Assembly (NCBI RefSeq): GCF_003977595.1
Contig: NZ_RYYR01000002.1
Coordinates: forward strand, 153,121 to 217,120
Length of the DNA stretch: 64,000 nucleotides
Origin: Lysinibacillus antri
GTDB lineage: Bacteria; Bacillota; Bacilli; Bacillales_A; Planococcaceae
Reading direction: 5' to 3'
The position numbers and the translations under genes are program-made. Each line of letters opens with the position of its first letter. Position 1 is the stretch's first letter. Below the pieces are notes generated by a model. It had not been told where the DNA came from, did not search any database, and saw only the letters and a list, made by a program, of their open reading frames with translations. This document shows, piece by piece, positions 17,210-26,362 of the stretch.

Positions 17210-18141
17210 TTAATTTGCTAAATTCCAGCTTTTTTTACGTACTTCATATTCGACGGTAGTTTCATTTGTTTCCATCGTAATTGTTTCGCCATCTGTATGG
17301 CACATCGTTTCTCCCTGTGCATGGAGAATAAATTTTTCTCCATTTATTTGGTGGACTTCTTTTAATCGTGTATGCGCACCGAAAAATACAGAAAGAAACA
17401 ATAATAAAAACTTAACTTTTGAAAGATTGGACACGATTGTCATTTCCAACAGTCCATCATTCGTAATGGAATTCGGTGATATTTTCATACCTCCACCAAA
17501 ATACGGTTGATTACTAATTGTAGCAAACCAAACATTTTCATAACGTTTTATAGTTCCATCTACGCTCACTTTTAAATCAAATAATTTAAAATTTACCAAA
17601 CTATATACTACATAATAGACATAGCTAAGCTTTCCTAGCCCTATTTTGTTCATGCGACGTTTGAAGTTAGAAAGATTGGCTTGATAGGCAACAAAAGCAT
17701 CGAATCCGATTCCACTATTGTTCATAAAACTTTTTTGTATCGTTTCATTTAAAACCATGACACCGCTATCTACTTGTTGTATGGTTCTGTTTGAATTTAA
17801 TACAAATTGTTCGATTTGATTTACATCGTGAAATGTAGCAAATCCTCGTGAAAAATCATTGCCGGAGCCTGCACTGACAGAACCCACAAAAACATTAGAA
17901 AACCCGATGACACCATTGATGACTTCATGGATTGTGCCATCCCCACCAATGGCAATAATAAGTAAATCTTCATTTTTTAATCGGGAATGTTGTGATACTG
18001 TTTGGGCGATTTCCGTTGCATGGCCACTATATTGCGTCACATGATACGAAAAAGGGATTTTTAGTTTTTTTGAATCTCTTGCCAAACTTTCTTCCCCTTC
18101 CCATTGCCAGCAAATTCATTCACAATGAACTGTAAATTCAA
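17210..18141 (-). pseudogene. ytlR: Diacylglycerol/lipid kinase family gene (YtlR-like), apparent frameshift near the 5' end
   Basis: The long frame (17210-18085, 291 residues) holds the DAGK catalytic core with the ATP-binding GGDGTIHEVINGV motif and the C-terminal lipid-kinase domain (MKISPNSITNDGLLEM). It lacks the family N-terminus. That N-terminus is present upstream in another frame: from TTG at 18141, preceded by GAGGAG inside the end of the upstream gene, it reads MNLQFIVNEFAGNGKGKKVW and runs into a stop right after an A7 run (18066-18072 on the plus strand). One additional A would fuse the frames into a normal ~310-residue kinase that phosphorylates diacylglycerol-like lipids at the membrane. 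It is a real mutation, a homopolymer sequencing error, or a slippage site; the sequence alone cannot tell. If unrepaired, the protein would lose the glycine-rich NxxAGxGKG loop. Confidence 0.8.
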
Positions 18142-18146
18142 TTCAA

Positions 18147-19145
18147 TTACTCCTCATGTTTTTCTGTATTCCAAATGTCACGATTAAAGGATGTTGTTTG
18201 CACCGTTTGTAAAATCGCTTGAGCAGCACGTATTTGCATATGCTTCATTGGGGATGAGGATCGTTTTAATTGCATAAACCATTTAGGAAATTCTCGTTTA
18301 TCTGTAAATTGGATATTATAAACCGTTCCTGGGTAATCGATATAGCCATTTCTAGTTAGAAGTACTTTTCGAATGGGCATTTCAACATTGTTCGATACAA
18401 ACGTTTGCGAAATAATGGATTCCATTCGATTTAACTGGATTAAAGGATTTAACATCTTTTTATCTTCTTTACCCACTTTTTTAATCCAAAAACGTTCACT
18501 ATTCCCAACATAAACTGCCATATTTTCTTGTTCCACTACTGTAATACAGATACACTCGGTTGGCGTCAATAGGACAATATCTAATTCAACCGGTGCTTTT
18601 TTCACTTTGATAATTGGATAATAAAAAACAAGATAACTATCCGGTAATTGCTGCAGCATATTTCTCAAAAGGGAATCTCTTAGAAATCTAGGATCAACAT
18701 AGGATTTTTCTCTTAATGTTGAACTCGCCCACTTAAGTTGAAAATGAAAAAATTGATCGATAAACATTCGTTTTAATTCGTCTAATGTTTGAGGTTGATA
18801 CACTATTTTTGGCTCAAAAAATAGTGTCGTTTCTTCTTCTGGTATTTCATCCTCATTCGTCAATTCATTAGAGACATCCATTTCTTCAAGATCTTCCTCA
18901 ATTGTTGGGCTTTCACGTTTAAATATTAGTTTTTTAAAGAAGGAAAAACGGTCCTTTTCTTTTGGTTCGACAACATCCTCTTGCGTTTCAATATGCTCCC
19001 AATCCGGAAGTGTTTCACCTGTTTGCCATTGATGCTTCACTCGATCCCATTGATTTTTCTTTAAGCGAACAAATTGCGTTGGATACCGTGTTAAATCGAT
19101 TTGATATCTTGAAATATAATCTTGAAGTTTTACTAATTGAGCCAA
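18147..19145 (-). CDS. NERD-like domain protein (YtlQ-like)
   Basis: A 332-residue cytoplasmic protein. The N-terminal third is charged and contains an acidic linker (EEDLEEMDVSNELTNEDE). From about residue 150 it resembles the nuclease-related NERD fold: LDIVLLTPTECICITVVE matches the NERD core strand pattern, followed by RFWIKKVG, NPLIQLNRM and VLLTRNGYIDY. The catalytic D/E/K set is not clearly complete, so nuclease activity is doubtful. The start is TTG at 19145 with AGGGGTG upstream. Its last codons contain the GAGGAG ribosome site of the lipid kinase gene, so the two are translationally coupled, matching the B. subtilis ytlQ-ytlR order. Confidence 0.65.
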   Translation of the reverse strand: MAQLVKLQDYISRYQIDLTRYPTQFVRLKKNQWDRVKHQWQTGETLPDWEHIETQEDVVEPKEKDRFSFFKKLIFKRESPTIEEDLEEMDVSNELTNEDEIPEEETTLFFEPKIVYQPQTLDELKRMFIDQFFHFQLKWASSTLREKSYVDPRFLRDSLLRNMLQQLPDSYLVFYYPIIKVKKAPVELDIVLLTPTECICITVVEQENMAVYVGNSERFWIKKVGKEDKKMLNPLIQLNRMESIISQTFVSNNVEMPIRKVLLTRNGYIDYPGTVYNIQFTDKREFPKWFMQLKRSSSPMKHMQIRAAQAILQTVQTTSFNRDIWNTEKHEE

Positions 19146-19198
19146 TTAAAACACCCCTATCCTCTACTACCACTATTTTAATTTTACATGAGGATTTG

Positions 19199-19245
19199 AA
19201 AAAAAAATAGTGGATAGCCGTAACACATACGAACTAGCCACTAAA
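19199..19245 (-). terminator. Terminator of pepV-dat
   Basis: On the minus strand TAGTGG-C-TAG pairs with CTA-T-CCACTA and is followed by eight T residues, just after the dat stop codon. Confidence 0.75.
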
Positions 19246-19251
19246 TTGATC

Positions 19252-20115
19252 CTATTCAATACTCTTCACTTGAAAAGATTGTGGAATTTTTGTTTCAAAT
19301 TGTTTTTGTAATTTTTTTGTCCACTCACCAATTTGCGAGTGATTGATTGGATTTCCATCAATTTCAGTTACCGGCGTAATTTCAGAAGTAGTCGAGGAAA
19401 CAAACACTTCATCCATTTTTAGAACTTGTGCTTTTGTGAAGGCTTCTTCCTTTACCGGAAGCCCAATCTCCTTCGCACATGCTAAAATTACACCGCGCGT
19501 TATACCATTTAGTATAAGATTATCAATAGGATGCGTATAAAGAATCCCATCTTTCACTCCAAATACATTTGTAGACGATCCTTCTGTTATGATGTCCCCG
19601 CGATGTAAAATCGCTTCATAGCATCCTTTTTCATGGGCTTCTTGTTTCGCTAAAACGGCACCCAGTAAGTTCAATGATTTAATATCACAGCGTAACCATC
19701 GAACATCCTCTACAAAAGTAGCCTTTACGCCCTTTTCCTTATTTTCAAAAGGTCGTGGTGATTCTTTTACATTTGCCGTCAACACAGGAAGTATCGTATC
19801 GCCTGGAAATTGATGAAGACGCGGTGCAGTACCTCTTGTAATTTGAAAATACAGATTCCCCGTATTTAATTCATTTGCTTCTATTAAATCGTGCAACAGT
19901 TTGTGTAGTTTATCTTTTGTATAAGGAATCGTAAGACGAATTTTTTCGGCACTTACATAAAAACGGTCGATATGCTCTTTTGCTGTAAACATTTCACCAT
20001 CGTATACTTTAATCACTTCATAAACGCCATCACCAAATTGATAACCCCGATCTTCCTTATCAATAACGACTTCATGATCCTTTACAATTTTATCGTTCCA
20101 TAATGTATACCCCAT
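19252..20115 (-). CDS. dat: D-amino-acid transaminase
   Basis: A 287-residue fold-type IV PLP enzyme that interconverts D-alanine and D-glutamate with their keto acids, feeding peptidoglycan synthesis. Hallmarks are the N-terminal DKEDRGYQFGDGVYEVI, the PLP lysine in DIKSLNLLGAVLAKQEA (about residue 145), EGSSTNVF and the LNGITRGVIL phosphate-binding segment. The ATG at 20115 has GAGGGG seven bases upstream; a TTG just before it is not needed. It follows pepV after a 19-base gap, so both are likely one operon: PepV would release D-amino-acid-containing dipeptides that Dat can use. Confidence 0.93.
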   Translation of the reverse strand: MGYTLWNDKIVKDHEVVIDKEDRGYQFGDGVYEVIKVYDGEMFTAKEHIDRFYVSAEKIRLTIPYTKDKLHKLLHDLIEANELNTGNLYFQITRGTAPRLHQFPGDTILPVLTANVKESPRPFENKEKGVKATFVEDVRWLRCDIKSLNLLGAVLAKQEAHEKGCYEAILHRGDIITEGSSTNVFGVKDGILYTHPIDNLILNGITRGVILACAKEIGLPVKEEAFTKAQVLKMDEVFVSSTTSEITPVTEIDGNPINHSQIGEWTKKLQKQFETKIPQSFQVKSIE

Positions 20116-20134
20116 CAATATTCCCCTCTCAAAA

Positions 20135-21523
20135 TTACTTAGCTAGCTCAACAATTGCTTCAGCATAAATAGCTGCAGCCTTAATCAAGTTGTCAATTAC
20201 AACAAATTCATCTGCTTGGTGAGCAACATCTGGCTCGCCAGGGAAGAGCATGCCAAAAGCAACCCCTTTTTTCATTACTCTCGCATAGGTACCCCCACCA
20301 GTAGATAGAGGTTTTGACAAATCGTTTGTATACCGTCTATATACGGAAAGTAAAGTTTGTACTAGTTCATCTTCTTCAGGTACATAATGTGGAGATGAAT
20401 TTGAAATGACATCGAGAGCAAACCCATAATCAGAGACTTTTTTCCCAGCCACTGTTATTTTTTCCTCAAACGGATAGGTAACAGAATATCTTAAACTTAC
20501 TTGGACTTTAGCGCCCTTTTCGTGATGGAATAAAATAACACCTGGGTTTAATGTTGTTTGACCGGACATGTCATCATGATGATTCAAATTCAGTTGTGTA
20601 CCAAAGTGATCTCCATCAAATACATCCACAATAAACGAAACAAATTGTTGACTTGCTTTCGTCGTTAATTGATCCTTTAAAAATTTTGCAAGTAATACAC
20701 CAGCATTTACACCCTTCTCTGGCTCCATCGCATGTGCGGACTTACCGTTTACCGTAATAATATATTTGTCACCATCTTTATTTATTGACCCTTGCAAACT
20801 ATTTTTTTGTAAATATTCTTCATACTGTTCTATGAGATCACTCGTGACATGTTGAACAATGGCCTTCGCTACATCAGGGACCATATTGGAACGTCTACCA
20901 GATTGAAATGCGACAAGTTGTTCCTCACGAGTAATTTGTTGATTAAGTGAAAAATCTAATAAGGCAATCCCCTTTTCGGCATTAATAAGAGGGAAATCCG
21001 CGTCAGGAGCAAAACCGATCGTAGGCATTTCTTCTTTTTTAAAATAACGATCCACACAACGGAAACCACTCTCTTCATCTGTTCCAATGATTATCCGCAC
21101 ACGTTTTTTTAAGTTGATCCCTGCATCCTTTACCAGCTTCATTGCGAGCCAAGCCGCGATTGTAGGTCCTTTATCATCAATTGCACCACGTCCATATAGT
21201 TTTCCATTGTTGATTTCACCTTTAAATGGTGGATACGTCCAAGCGTCTCCTGAAGGTACCACATCAACATGACATAAAAGACCAATAAGTTCTTCCCCTT
21301 GTCCCATTTCAATATGACCTGCTACATTATCGATATTTTTCGTAATGAAACCTTGTTCCTCACCCTTTTTAAGCATAAATTGTAACGCTTCTAATGGACC
21401 CGGACCAAATGGCGCGTCTTCTGTAGCATTCGATTCATCCAGTACACTTTCAATTTGAATTAACTGTTTCAATTCAGAAAGTAATTCATCCTGTCGAGAT
21501 TGTGCAAGTTTCAACCAATCCAT
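20135..21523 (-). CDS. pepV: Dipeptidase PepV (M20 family)
   Basis: A 462-residue M20 metallopeptidase that cleaves dipeptides, typically beta-Ala- or D-Ala-containing. Visible metal ligands: His in GLLCHVDVVPSGD, Asp in YGRGAIDDKGPT, Glu pair in GTDEESGFRC, Asp in FAPDADFPL and the late His in GMLFPGEPDVAHQADEF. The lid domain insertion (about residues 185-335) is present, as in the PepV subfamily. GGAGGT precedes the ATG. The same order, pepV (ytjP) with dat, occurs in B. subtilis relatives. Confidence 0.93.
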   Translation of the reverse strand: MDWLKLAQSRQDELLSELKQLIQIESVLDESNATEDAPFGPGPLEALQFMLKKGEEQGFITKNIDNVAGHIEMGQGEELIGLLCHVDVVPSGDAWTYPPFKGEINNGKLYGRGAIDDKGPTIAAWLAMKLVKDAGINLKKRVRIIIGTDEESGFRCVDRYFKKEEMPTIGFAPDADFPLINAEKGIALLDFSLNQQITREEQLVAFQSGRRSNMVPDVAKAIVQHVTSDLIEQYEEYLQKNSLQGSINKDGDKYIITVNGKSAHAMEPEKGVNAGVLLAKFLKDQLTTKASQQFVSFIVDVFDGDHFGTQLNLNHHDDMSGQTTLNPGVILFHHEKGAKVQVSLRYSVTYPFEEKITVAGKKVSDYGFALDVISNSSPHYVPEEDELVQTLLSVYRRYTNDLSKPLSTGGGTYARVMKKGVAFGMLFPGEPDVAHQADEFVVIDNLIKAAAIYAEAIVELAK

Positions 21524-21853
21524 TTATTCGACCTCCAAAAATAATTAATTTCGCATTGGCAAAATTGGTTTTGAGTTGCGCTTTGTTCATTAACTCGAAT
21601 TAAATTGTTAAAAACTTTTCATTCACCATCATTACTCCAGAGTGAGATAACGATATTTTACTCTTTCTAACGGAAAGTACAAGCAATTTAGTCATAATTC
21701 CACATTCGTATAGCGTATCATTTAGAAATGTCATAGCCTGACCCAAATGACAGAACATTTCAATATTACTTAATCTTTCTATATTTGCATAAAAACTATT
21801 GTAAAAATTATATTAATTGACAGAGAATTATGGAAAAATTAATAGTTTACTGA

Positions 21854-21886
21854 TATAATGGCGTTGTCAAGTTAATAGTTTGACAA
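21854..21886 (+). promoter_or_regulatory. Candidate extended -10 and inverted-repeat operator before ytzE
   Basis: TGATATAAT (21851-21859) fits an extended -10. Five bases later TTGTCAA (21864-21870) and TTGACAA (21880-21886) form a perfect inverted repeat with a nine-base spacer, placed at and after the expected transcription start. A DeoR-type protein such as YtzE or another repressor could bind there; this is inference. Confidence 0.45.
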
Positions 21887-21894
21887 AAAAATTA

Positions 21895-22005
21895 AATAAA
21901 AAGGGGATGTCTAAGGCAGAAATTTAAACAGCCGAATGAGCAAACCTCTGCTATTGTCTTTTTGCTAGTCTTTGCCATGAGAATTAAGATCGAAGGAGTG
22001 GTTCA
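21895..22005 (+). other. Transcribed leader of ytzE with possible six-codon peptide
   Basis: The leader begins with AAAAGGGG against an ATG that would encode MSKAEI then stop. GCAGA and TCTGC further on could pair. I do not recognise a known riboswitch. The rest of the 21524-21850 gap shows nothing I can name. Confidence 0.3.
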
Positions 22006-22008
22006 TTT

Positions 22009-22230
22009 ATGAAACCAACTACGGATAGAATGCTTAATCGTATTAAAGACGTGTACATGTTTATCCTTAATAAGGGGACGGTGTCTACACAGGATTTAGT
22101 CGAAGAGTTCAACATCACTCCTCGCACCATTCAAAGAGATTTGAATGTGTTAGCCTTCAACGATTTGGTTATTAGTCCAAGTCGTGGTAAATGGACAACG
22201 ACGAAGAAGAAAGTTAAAATGACATCTTAG
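22009..22230 (+). CDS. ytzE: Small DeoR-type HTH regulator YtzE
   Basis: A 73-residue protein that is just the DeoR-type winged helix: the helix-turn-helix is STQDLVEEFNITPRTIQRDLNVL (residues ~25-47, first part quoted separately as ITPRTIQRDL), and it ends in a basic tail. There is no effector domain. GAAGGAG precedes the ATG. Stand-alone DeoR-HTH proteins of this length are conserved next to pepV/dat in Bacillales; the target genes are unknown. A long leader with an inverted repeat lies upstream, and a strong bidirectional terminator downstream. Confidence 0.85.
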   Translation: MKPTTDRMLNRIKDVYMFILNKGTVSTQDLVEEFNITPRTIQRDLNVLAFNDLVISPSRGKWTTTKKKVKMTS

Positions 22231-22342
22231 AATTTTTGAATAGATAGTTTATTCCGCAATATAAAACACGGTTTACCCACATATGCGGAAATCAAAATTC
22301 AACATTGCAAAATTTATGGAAAATTATTTATTCTTCTCAGTA

Positions 22343-22380
22343 TAAAAAAGAATGACCTTTCGTCGGGGTCATTCTTTTTC
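22343..22380. terminator. Bidirectional terminator between ytzE and a GGDEF gene
   Basis: AAAAAGAATGACC and GGTCATTCTTTTT pair perfectly around a nine-base loop, between the two convergent genes. Confidence 0.9.
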
Positions 22381-22387
22381 TTTTTAT

Positions 22388-23872
22388 TCAGTTAATAACA
22401 TATTGATCCTTACCTGCATTTTTTGCTTTATAAAGTGCTTCATCGGCCCGATTAAACAATTTATGCCCTTCTTCTCCCGTTTTTATAAGGGTGCCACCCA
22501 CACTAACTGAGAGAACTTCCCATATTTCACTTTGTAAATTTTTATTTTTTGACCCACGGAAACTTCTTATTACTTCACTCGCGAAATGATTTAAATGTTC
22601 TTCTGAAGCATTCGGTATAACAATGGCAAACTCGTCCCCACCTAGTCTCGCAACAAATCCTTGTTTTTTCGCTACAGTTTGCAGGAGCTTAGCTGCTTCC
22701 ATTAATACTTCGTCACCCTTTGCATGTCCAAACTTGTCATTCACCTTTTTAAAGTTATCTAAATCCACGAGCAAAAGTCCAAATGATTTTCGATTCCATC
22801 CAGTTAATTTTTCTATATAATTCATATAGGATGCTCTGTTATGAACACCCGTTAATGGATCATACTTCGCTAAATTAAAGGTTTTCGATAATATTTTAAT
22901 AAAAACCATTAACATAAATAGGGAAATAAAGAAAGATATGGTTAATAGCTTCCAAAATTGTTCCGTATTCTGTTTTAATAATGCTAATTCATGGCCGTTA
23001 TCGTATTTAACATAAATTACCCTTTTGGTAGAATCTCCCCGTTGATGCGTTGCTTCATACGGTAAAAATCGGAATGTTTCGATCAGTCCACCCTCTTTTT
23101 CAATCGTATATTCAACAGGCTCCATCGTCATACGAGCTTTTTCAAAATGCTCTTTAAACTTCGTAGGCATATCTTTTACGGATGTCACTGAAGTCTTTAC
23201 AAGGGCATCATTTAAAAAGTATCCTCCCGCATTCATAATTTTTACGTCTAGCAAATCTTCATATTTATCAACTAAGTAATTTGCTGTCCGTACAAAATTA
23301 AATTGTCTAAATACAGGGATTGTCTTCGTACTAACACTTAGTTCAAAAAGGTACTTATCATCTGGTGTACCCAAATAACTATATTTATTTATTTCCCCCG
23401 TTGTAGTAGAAACATCAATTCCATCCGAGTAAAACAATCCCGATTTTCTACGATGATCTAACAATGATGAAAATTCGGTGCAACAGGCAGAAAAGTTTAA
23501 TCCTAAGTCTTGTTGAAATGTCGTATGTATAACAGTATTGGCTTCATCAAGTATGTAAATTTCAAAACCTTGTTTACCCTTCATCGCTTCAAGATCCCAA
23601 TCCATTACATTTGGGTTCATTTCATACTTTTTCACCATATCTCTTAAAAATTGTTCCATTTCTCTTGATATTTCGATATCTAAATAATAATGGGCGATAT
23701 CTACAGAACGCATGTCATTGAGAATATGATCTTCTATTAATTCTCTATTACTCACTTCTTGTTCTTGTATATCCGTTATTAACATTTGGCGGTTAATATA
23801 CGAAATGGTACTAACAACAATGATTGCAAATAGTACTAATCCAAGTAAAAGCTTCATTCTCAAATTGTTCAT
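22388..23872 (-). CDS. Membrane diguanylate cyclase with extracytoplasmic sensor
   Basis: A 494-residue protein with a membrane helix at residues ~7-25, an extracytoplasmic domain of about 285 residues, a second helix at ~312-330, and a C-terminal GGDEF domain. The active-site loop is intact (ARLGGDEFAIVIP, about residue 421), with upstream YDPLTGVHNRASY and DLDNFKKVNDKFGH for metal and substrate binding, so it should make cyclic di-GMP from two GTP. The inhibitory RxxD site expected five residues before GGDEF is missing (KQGF there). The sensor has no recognised domain but contains a CC pair (FSACCTEFSS). AAGGAT precedes the ATG. It stands alone between terminators. Confidence 0.9.
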   Translation of the reverse strand: MNNLRMKLLLGLVLFAIIVVSTISYINRQMLITDIQEQEVSNRELIEDHILNDMRSVDIAHYYLDIEISREMEQFLRDMVKKYEMNPNVMDWDLEAMKGKQGFEIYILDEANTVIHTTFQQDLGLNFSACCTEFSSLLDHRRKSGLFYSDGIDVSTTTGEINKYSYLGTPDDKYLFELSVSTKTIPVFRQFNFVRTANYLVDKYEDLLDVKIMNAGGYFLNDALVKTSVTSVKDMPTKFKEHFEKARMTMEPVEYTIEKEGGLIETFRFLPYEATHQRGDSTKRVIYVKYDNGHELALLKQNTEQFWKLLTISFFISLFMLMVFIKILSKTFNLAKYDPLTGVHNRASYMNYIEKLTGWNRKSFGLLLVDLDNFKKVNDKFGHAKGDEVLMEAAKLLQTVAKKQGFVARLGGDEFAIVIPNASEEHLNHFASEVIRSFRGSKNKNLQSEIWEVLSVSVGGTLIKTGEEGHKLFNRADEALYKAKNAGKDQYVIN

Positions 23873-23979
23873 TTAGTCATATCCTTATGTCAATTTAACT
23901 TGTTACTTTATCTCTACTTTAAAATTGTAATTTTCAAATTACTTTTTTGCAACTTGCTCCGCATAAAATACTAGATTCA

Positions 23980-24018
23980 AACAAAAGACGCTCTAATAAA
24001 TGAGTTATTAGAACGCCT
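23980..24018 (-). terminator. Terminator of the rsuA-murJ unit
   Basis: On the minus strand GCGTTCTAATAA pairs with TTATTAGAGCGT and is followed by a T run, shortly after the pseudouridine synthase stop codon. Confidence 0.85.
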
Positions 24019-24025
24019 TCTTTTA

Positions 24026-24739
24026 TTATAGGTTATTCATAAGTGATTGAAGTTCCTCTTCTGTCAACTCTCGATAATCCCCAAGTTCTAACGTTTCATC
24101 AAGGTGTAAATTCCCCATCGATCGTCGTTTTAAATACGTTACTTTTTTCCCTACCGATTCAAACATTCGCTTCACTTGATGAAATTTACCTTCCTGAATC
24201 GTTAATTCAATTTCAGATTGATTCCCTGAATTTAATATGACAAGATGTCCAGGTTTTGTGACGTACCCATCGTCAAGTTCGACACCTTGTTTAAACGCCT
24301 GAACGTCTTCCTCTGTAACAACTCCATCAATCGTTGCATAATACGTTTTAGGCACATGTTTTTTCGGTGAAAGTAAATTATGTGCTAATTGACCATCGTT
24401 TGTAATTAATAACAAGCCTTCTGTATCTTTATCTAGACGTCCTACTGGGAATGGTTTAAAGTGCTGCGCGAGTGGGTCCAACAGATCAATGACCGTTTTA
24501 TCATAATTGTCCTCAGTGGCTGAGATGACGCCTGGTGGTTTATTCATCATTAAATAAATAAACTCTGTGTATTGTACATGCTCACCGTACACACTAACAT
24601 GCTGCACATCCGGGTTTACATGAATACTCGCATCTTTAACAACTTCTCCATCAATCGTTACTGCTTTTTGCTTTAATAATTGCTTTACTTCTTTTCGAGA
24701 TCCAAATCCCATATTTGACAATAATTTATCTAAACGCAA
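24026..24739 (-). CDS. ytzG: RsuA-family 16S rRNA pseudouridine synthase
   Basis: A 237-residue enzyme: an S4 RNA-binding domain (residues 1-55, MRLDKLLSNMGFGSRKEVK) followed by the RsuA/RluB-type catalytic domain. The catalytic Asp lies in VGRLDKDTEGLLL (about residue 102), with NKPPGVIS before it and GKFHQVKRMF near residue 190 after it. By family it isomerises a uridine of 16S rRNA (position 516 in E. coli numbering). It follows murJ after 12 bases, the same pair as in B. subtilis, and a terminator closes the unit. Confidence 0.9.
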   Translation of the reverse strand: MRLDKLLSNMGFGSRKEVKQLLKQKAVTIDGEVVKDASIHVNPDVQHVSVYGEHVQYTEFIYLMMNKPPGVISATEDNYDKTVIDLLDPLAQHFKPFPVGRLDKDTEGLLLITNDGQLAHNLLSPKKHVPKTYYATIDGVVTEEDVQAFKQGVELDDGYVTKPGHLVILNSGNQSEIELTIQEGKFHQVKRMFESVGKKVTYLKRRSMGNLHLDETLELGDYRELTEEELQSLMNNL

Positions 24740-24751
24740 AGTTACACCGCC

Positions 24752-26362
24752 CTATTTAAAACCAAATTTATTCGCTAGTTTCGTTAATTTTTCACCCAAT
24801 AACTTTTGTGCTAAACCTAATCGGAAAGATAAATATCCATAGACAGCTGCCCCTACGCCCATACAAAGTAATAAATAGAGCGCCGCAATCAGTTTATTTG
24901 ATGGTTCGGCAATAAGATACAAGCCTTTATTTGTAAGGAATACAGCAATGGCCATAATCAACGTTAATATACAGATTAATATCACTCTTCTATACACCAA
25001 TTTTGAACGATATTGTAGGACACGGTGAATGACAGCAATATTGATTACGATTGTAACTAAATAACCAATTGTAGTTGCTAAAATAGCCCCGTCCACTTCC
25101 ATTAATTTGATGAGTGGTTGATTTAATACAAGCTTCACTAATATCCCTGTTAGTAAGCTAAAAATAATCCATTTCTGATAATCGATCCCTTGTAAAATAG
25201 CCGCTGTCACAGAAAATAGAGCAAATAAAATAGCAACTGGTGCATAATGCGCAAGCACCATGGCACCCATCTCGTCTTGTTCATAAAGTACATGGTAAAT
25301 ATCAGTAGCTAATATCGTGATCCCGATACTAGCCGGTATTGTAATAAACAACAGTACTTGGTACGTTTTATTCATTGCGGCTCTTAAAGCATTAAATTCT
25401 CCTAACGTATAGTAATTTGTAATCGTCGGAATTAATGCCATTGAAAAGCCAGTAGCTAACATCACTGGTATGATCACAATTTTATGGGTTAAAAAATTCA
25501 ACATATTTAAATACAGATCGGTTACTTTTGCTAAGCCAATTGAGTTCATTGCACTATTAAACGTAAGCATATCTACTAATTGAAATAATGGATTCGCTAA
25601 CCCAACAAAAACAATTGGGATTGAATATTGTAAAATTTCTCTGTAAATATTTTTATACGATAGTTCTTCTGAAGGTACAGATGTTTGAAGAAATTCATTC
25701 AATTCTGGCTTTAACCTTTTCCAGTAGTAGTAAAGAATGAATAAACCTCCAATCGCACCAACGAAAGCTGCAAACACCGAAAACTTAATGGCCGTTTCTG
25801 GTGTACCTTTGAATAATACAACAACAACAAATGATCCCCCAAGTAACACCATAATGCGAACGATTTGTTCTACTAATTGAGAGACGGATGTAGGCATGTA
25901 ATGATTGTAGCCTTGAAAGAAACCTCTTATTAAGCTCATAATAGGAACAGCAAGCAATGCAAAGCTAACCCAACGAATAACCGAAGCAATTTGTTCAACT
26001 GTAAACATTTGCTCTTCATCTTTAATAACAATATTGGCTATAGGGGTTGCTAATAGATTTAATAGGATGAAAGAAAGAAGGCCCGTTATGCTCATAACTA
26101 GAACGCCCGATTTAAAAAGTCGTCGCCCCGCCTCATAGTCTCCTATTGCGTTATACTTTGACACAAATTTTGACACTGCTAACGGTAACCCTGATATCGC
26201 AATCGACAACATGATACTATAGGGAATGTAAGCATAGGAGTATAAAGGGATATTTTCTTTTCCCACAATTGAATAAAATGGGAAAATATAAATTAACCCT
26301 AGAACTTTCGATAAAAACAATCCAATTGTTAAGATCGCAGTTCCTTTCATTAATGAAGACAT
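24752..26362 (-). CDS. murJ: Lipid II flippase MurJ (YtgP, MOP superfamily)
   Basis: A ~536-residue polytopic membrane protein with about 14 hydrophobic segments of the MVF/MATE type. The N-terminal helix (KGTAILTIGLFLSKVLGLIY) and the loop LAVSKFVSKYNAIGDYE are typical of YtgP, which flips lipid II or other undecaprenyl-linked precursors outward. The ATG at 26362 is chosen because it fits the family N-terminus; in-frame starts up to 26464 would add a 34-residue non-conserved extension. The ribosome site (TTGGAATG) is weak, so 26350 remains possible. It heads a unit with the pseudouridine synthase and is divergent from ytfP. Confidence 0.88.
   Translation of the reverse strand: MSSLMKGTAILTIGLFLSKVLGLIYIFPFYSIVGKENIPLYSYAYIPYSIMLSIAISGLPLAVSKFVSKYNAIGDYEAGRRLFKSGVLVMSITGLLSFILLNLLATPIANIVIKDEEQMFTVEQIASVIRWVSFALLAVPIMSLIRGFFQGYNHYMPTSVSQLVEQIVRIMVLLGGSFVVVVLFKGTPETAIKFSVFAAFVGAIGGLFILYYYWKRLKPELNEFLQTSVPSEELSYKNIYREILQYSIPIVFVGLANPLFQLVDMLTFNSAMNSIGLAKVTDLYLNMLNFLTHKIVIIPVMLATGFSMALIPTITNYYTLGEFNALRAAMNKTYQVLLFITIPASIGITILATDIYHVLYEQDEMGAMVLAHYAPVAILFALFSVTAAILQGIDYQKWIIFSLLTGILVKLVLNQPLIKLMEVDGAILATTIGYLVTIVINIAVIHRVLQYRSKLVYRRVILICILTLIMAIAVFLTNKGLYLIAEPSNKLIAALYLLLCMGVGAAVYGYLSFRLGLAQKLLGEKLTKLANKFGFK

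Noticed and set aside
21817..21859. TTGACA at 21817 with TATAAT at 21854 as a promoter of ytzE
   Set aside because: The spacing is 31 bases, far from the 16-18 needed; only the extended -10 reading remains plausible.
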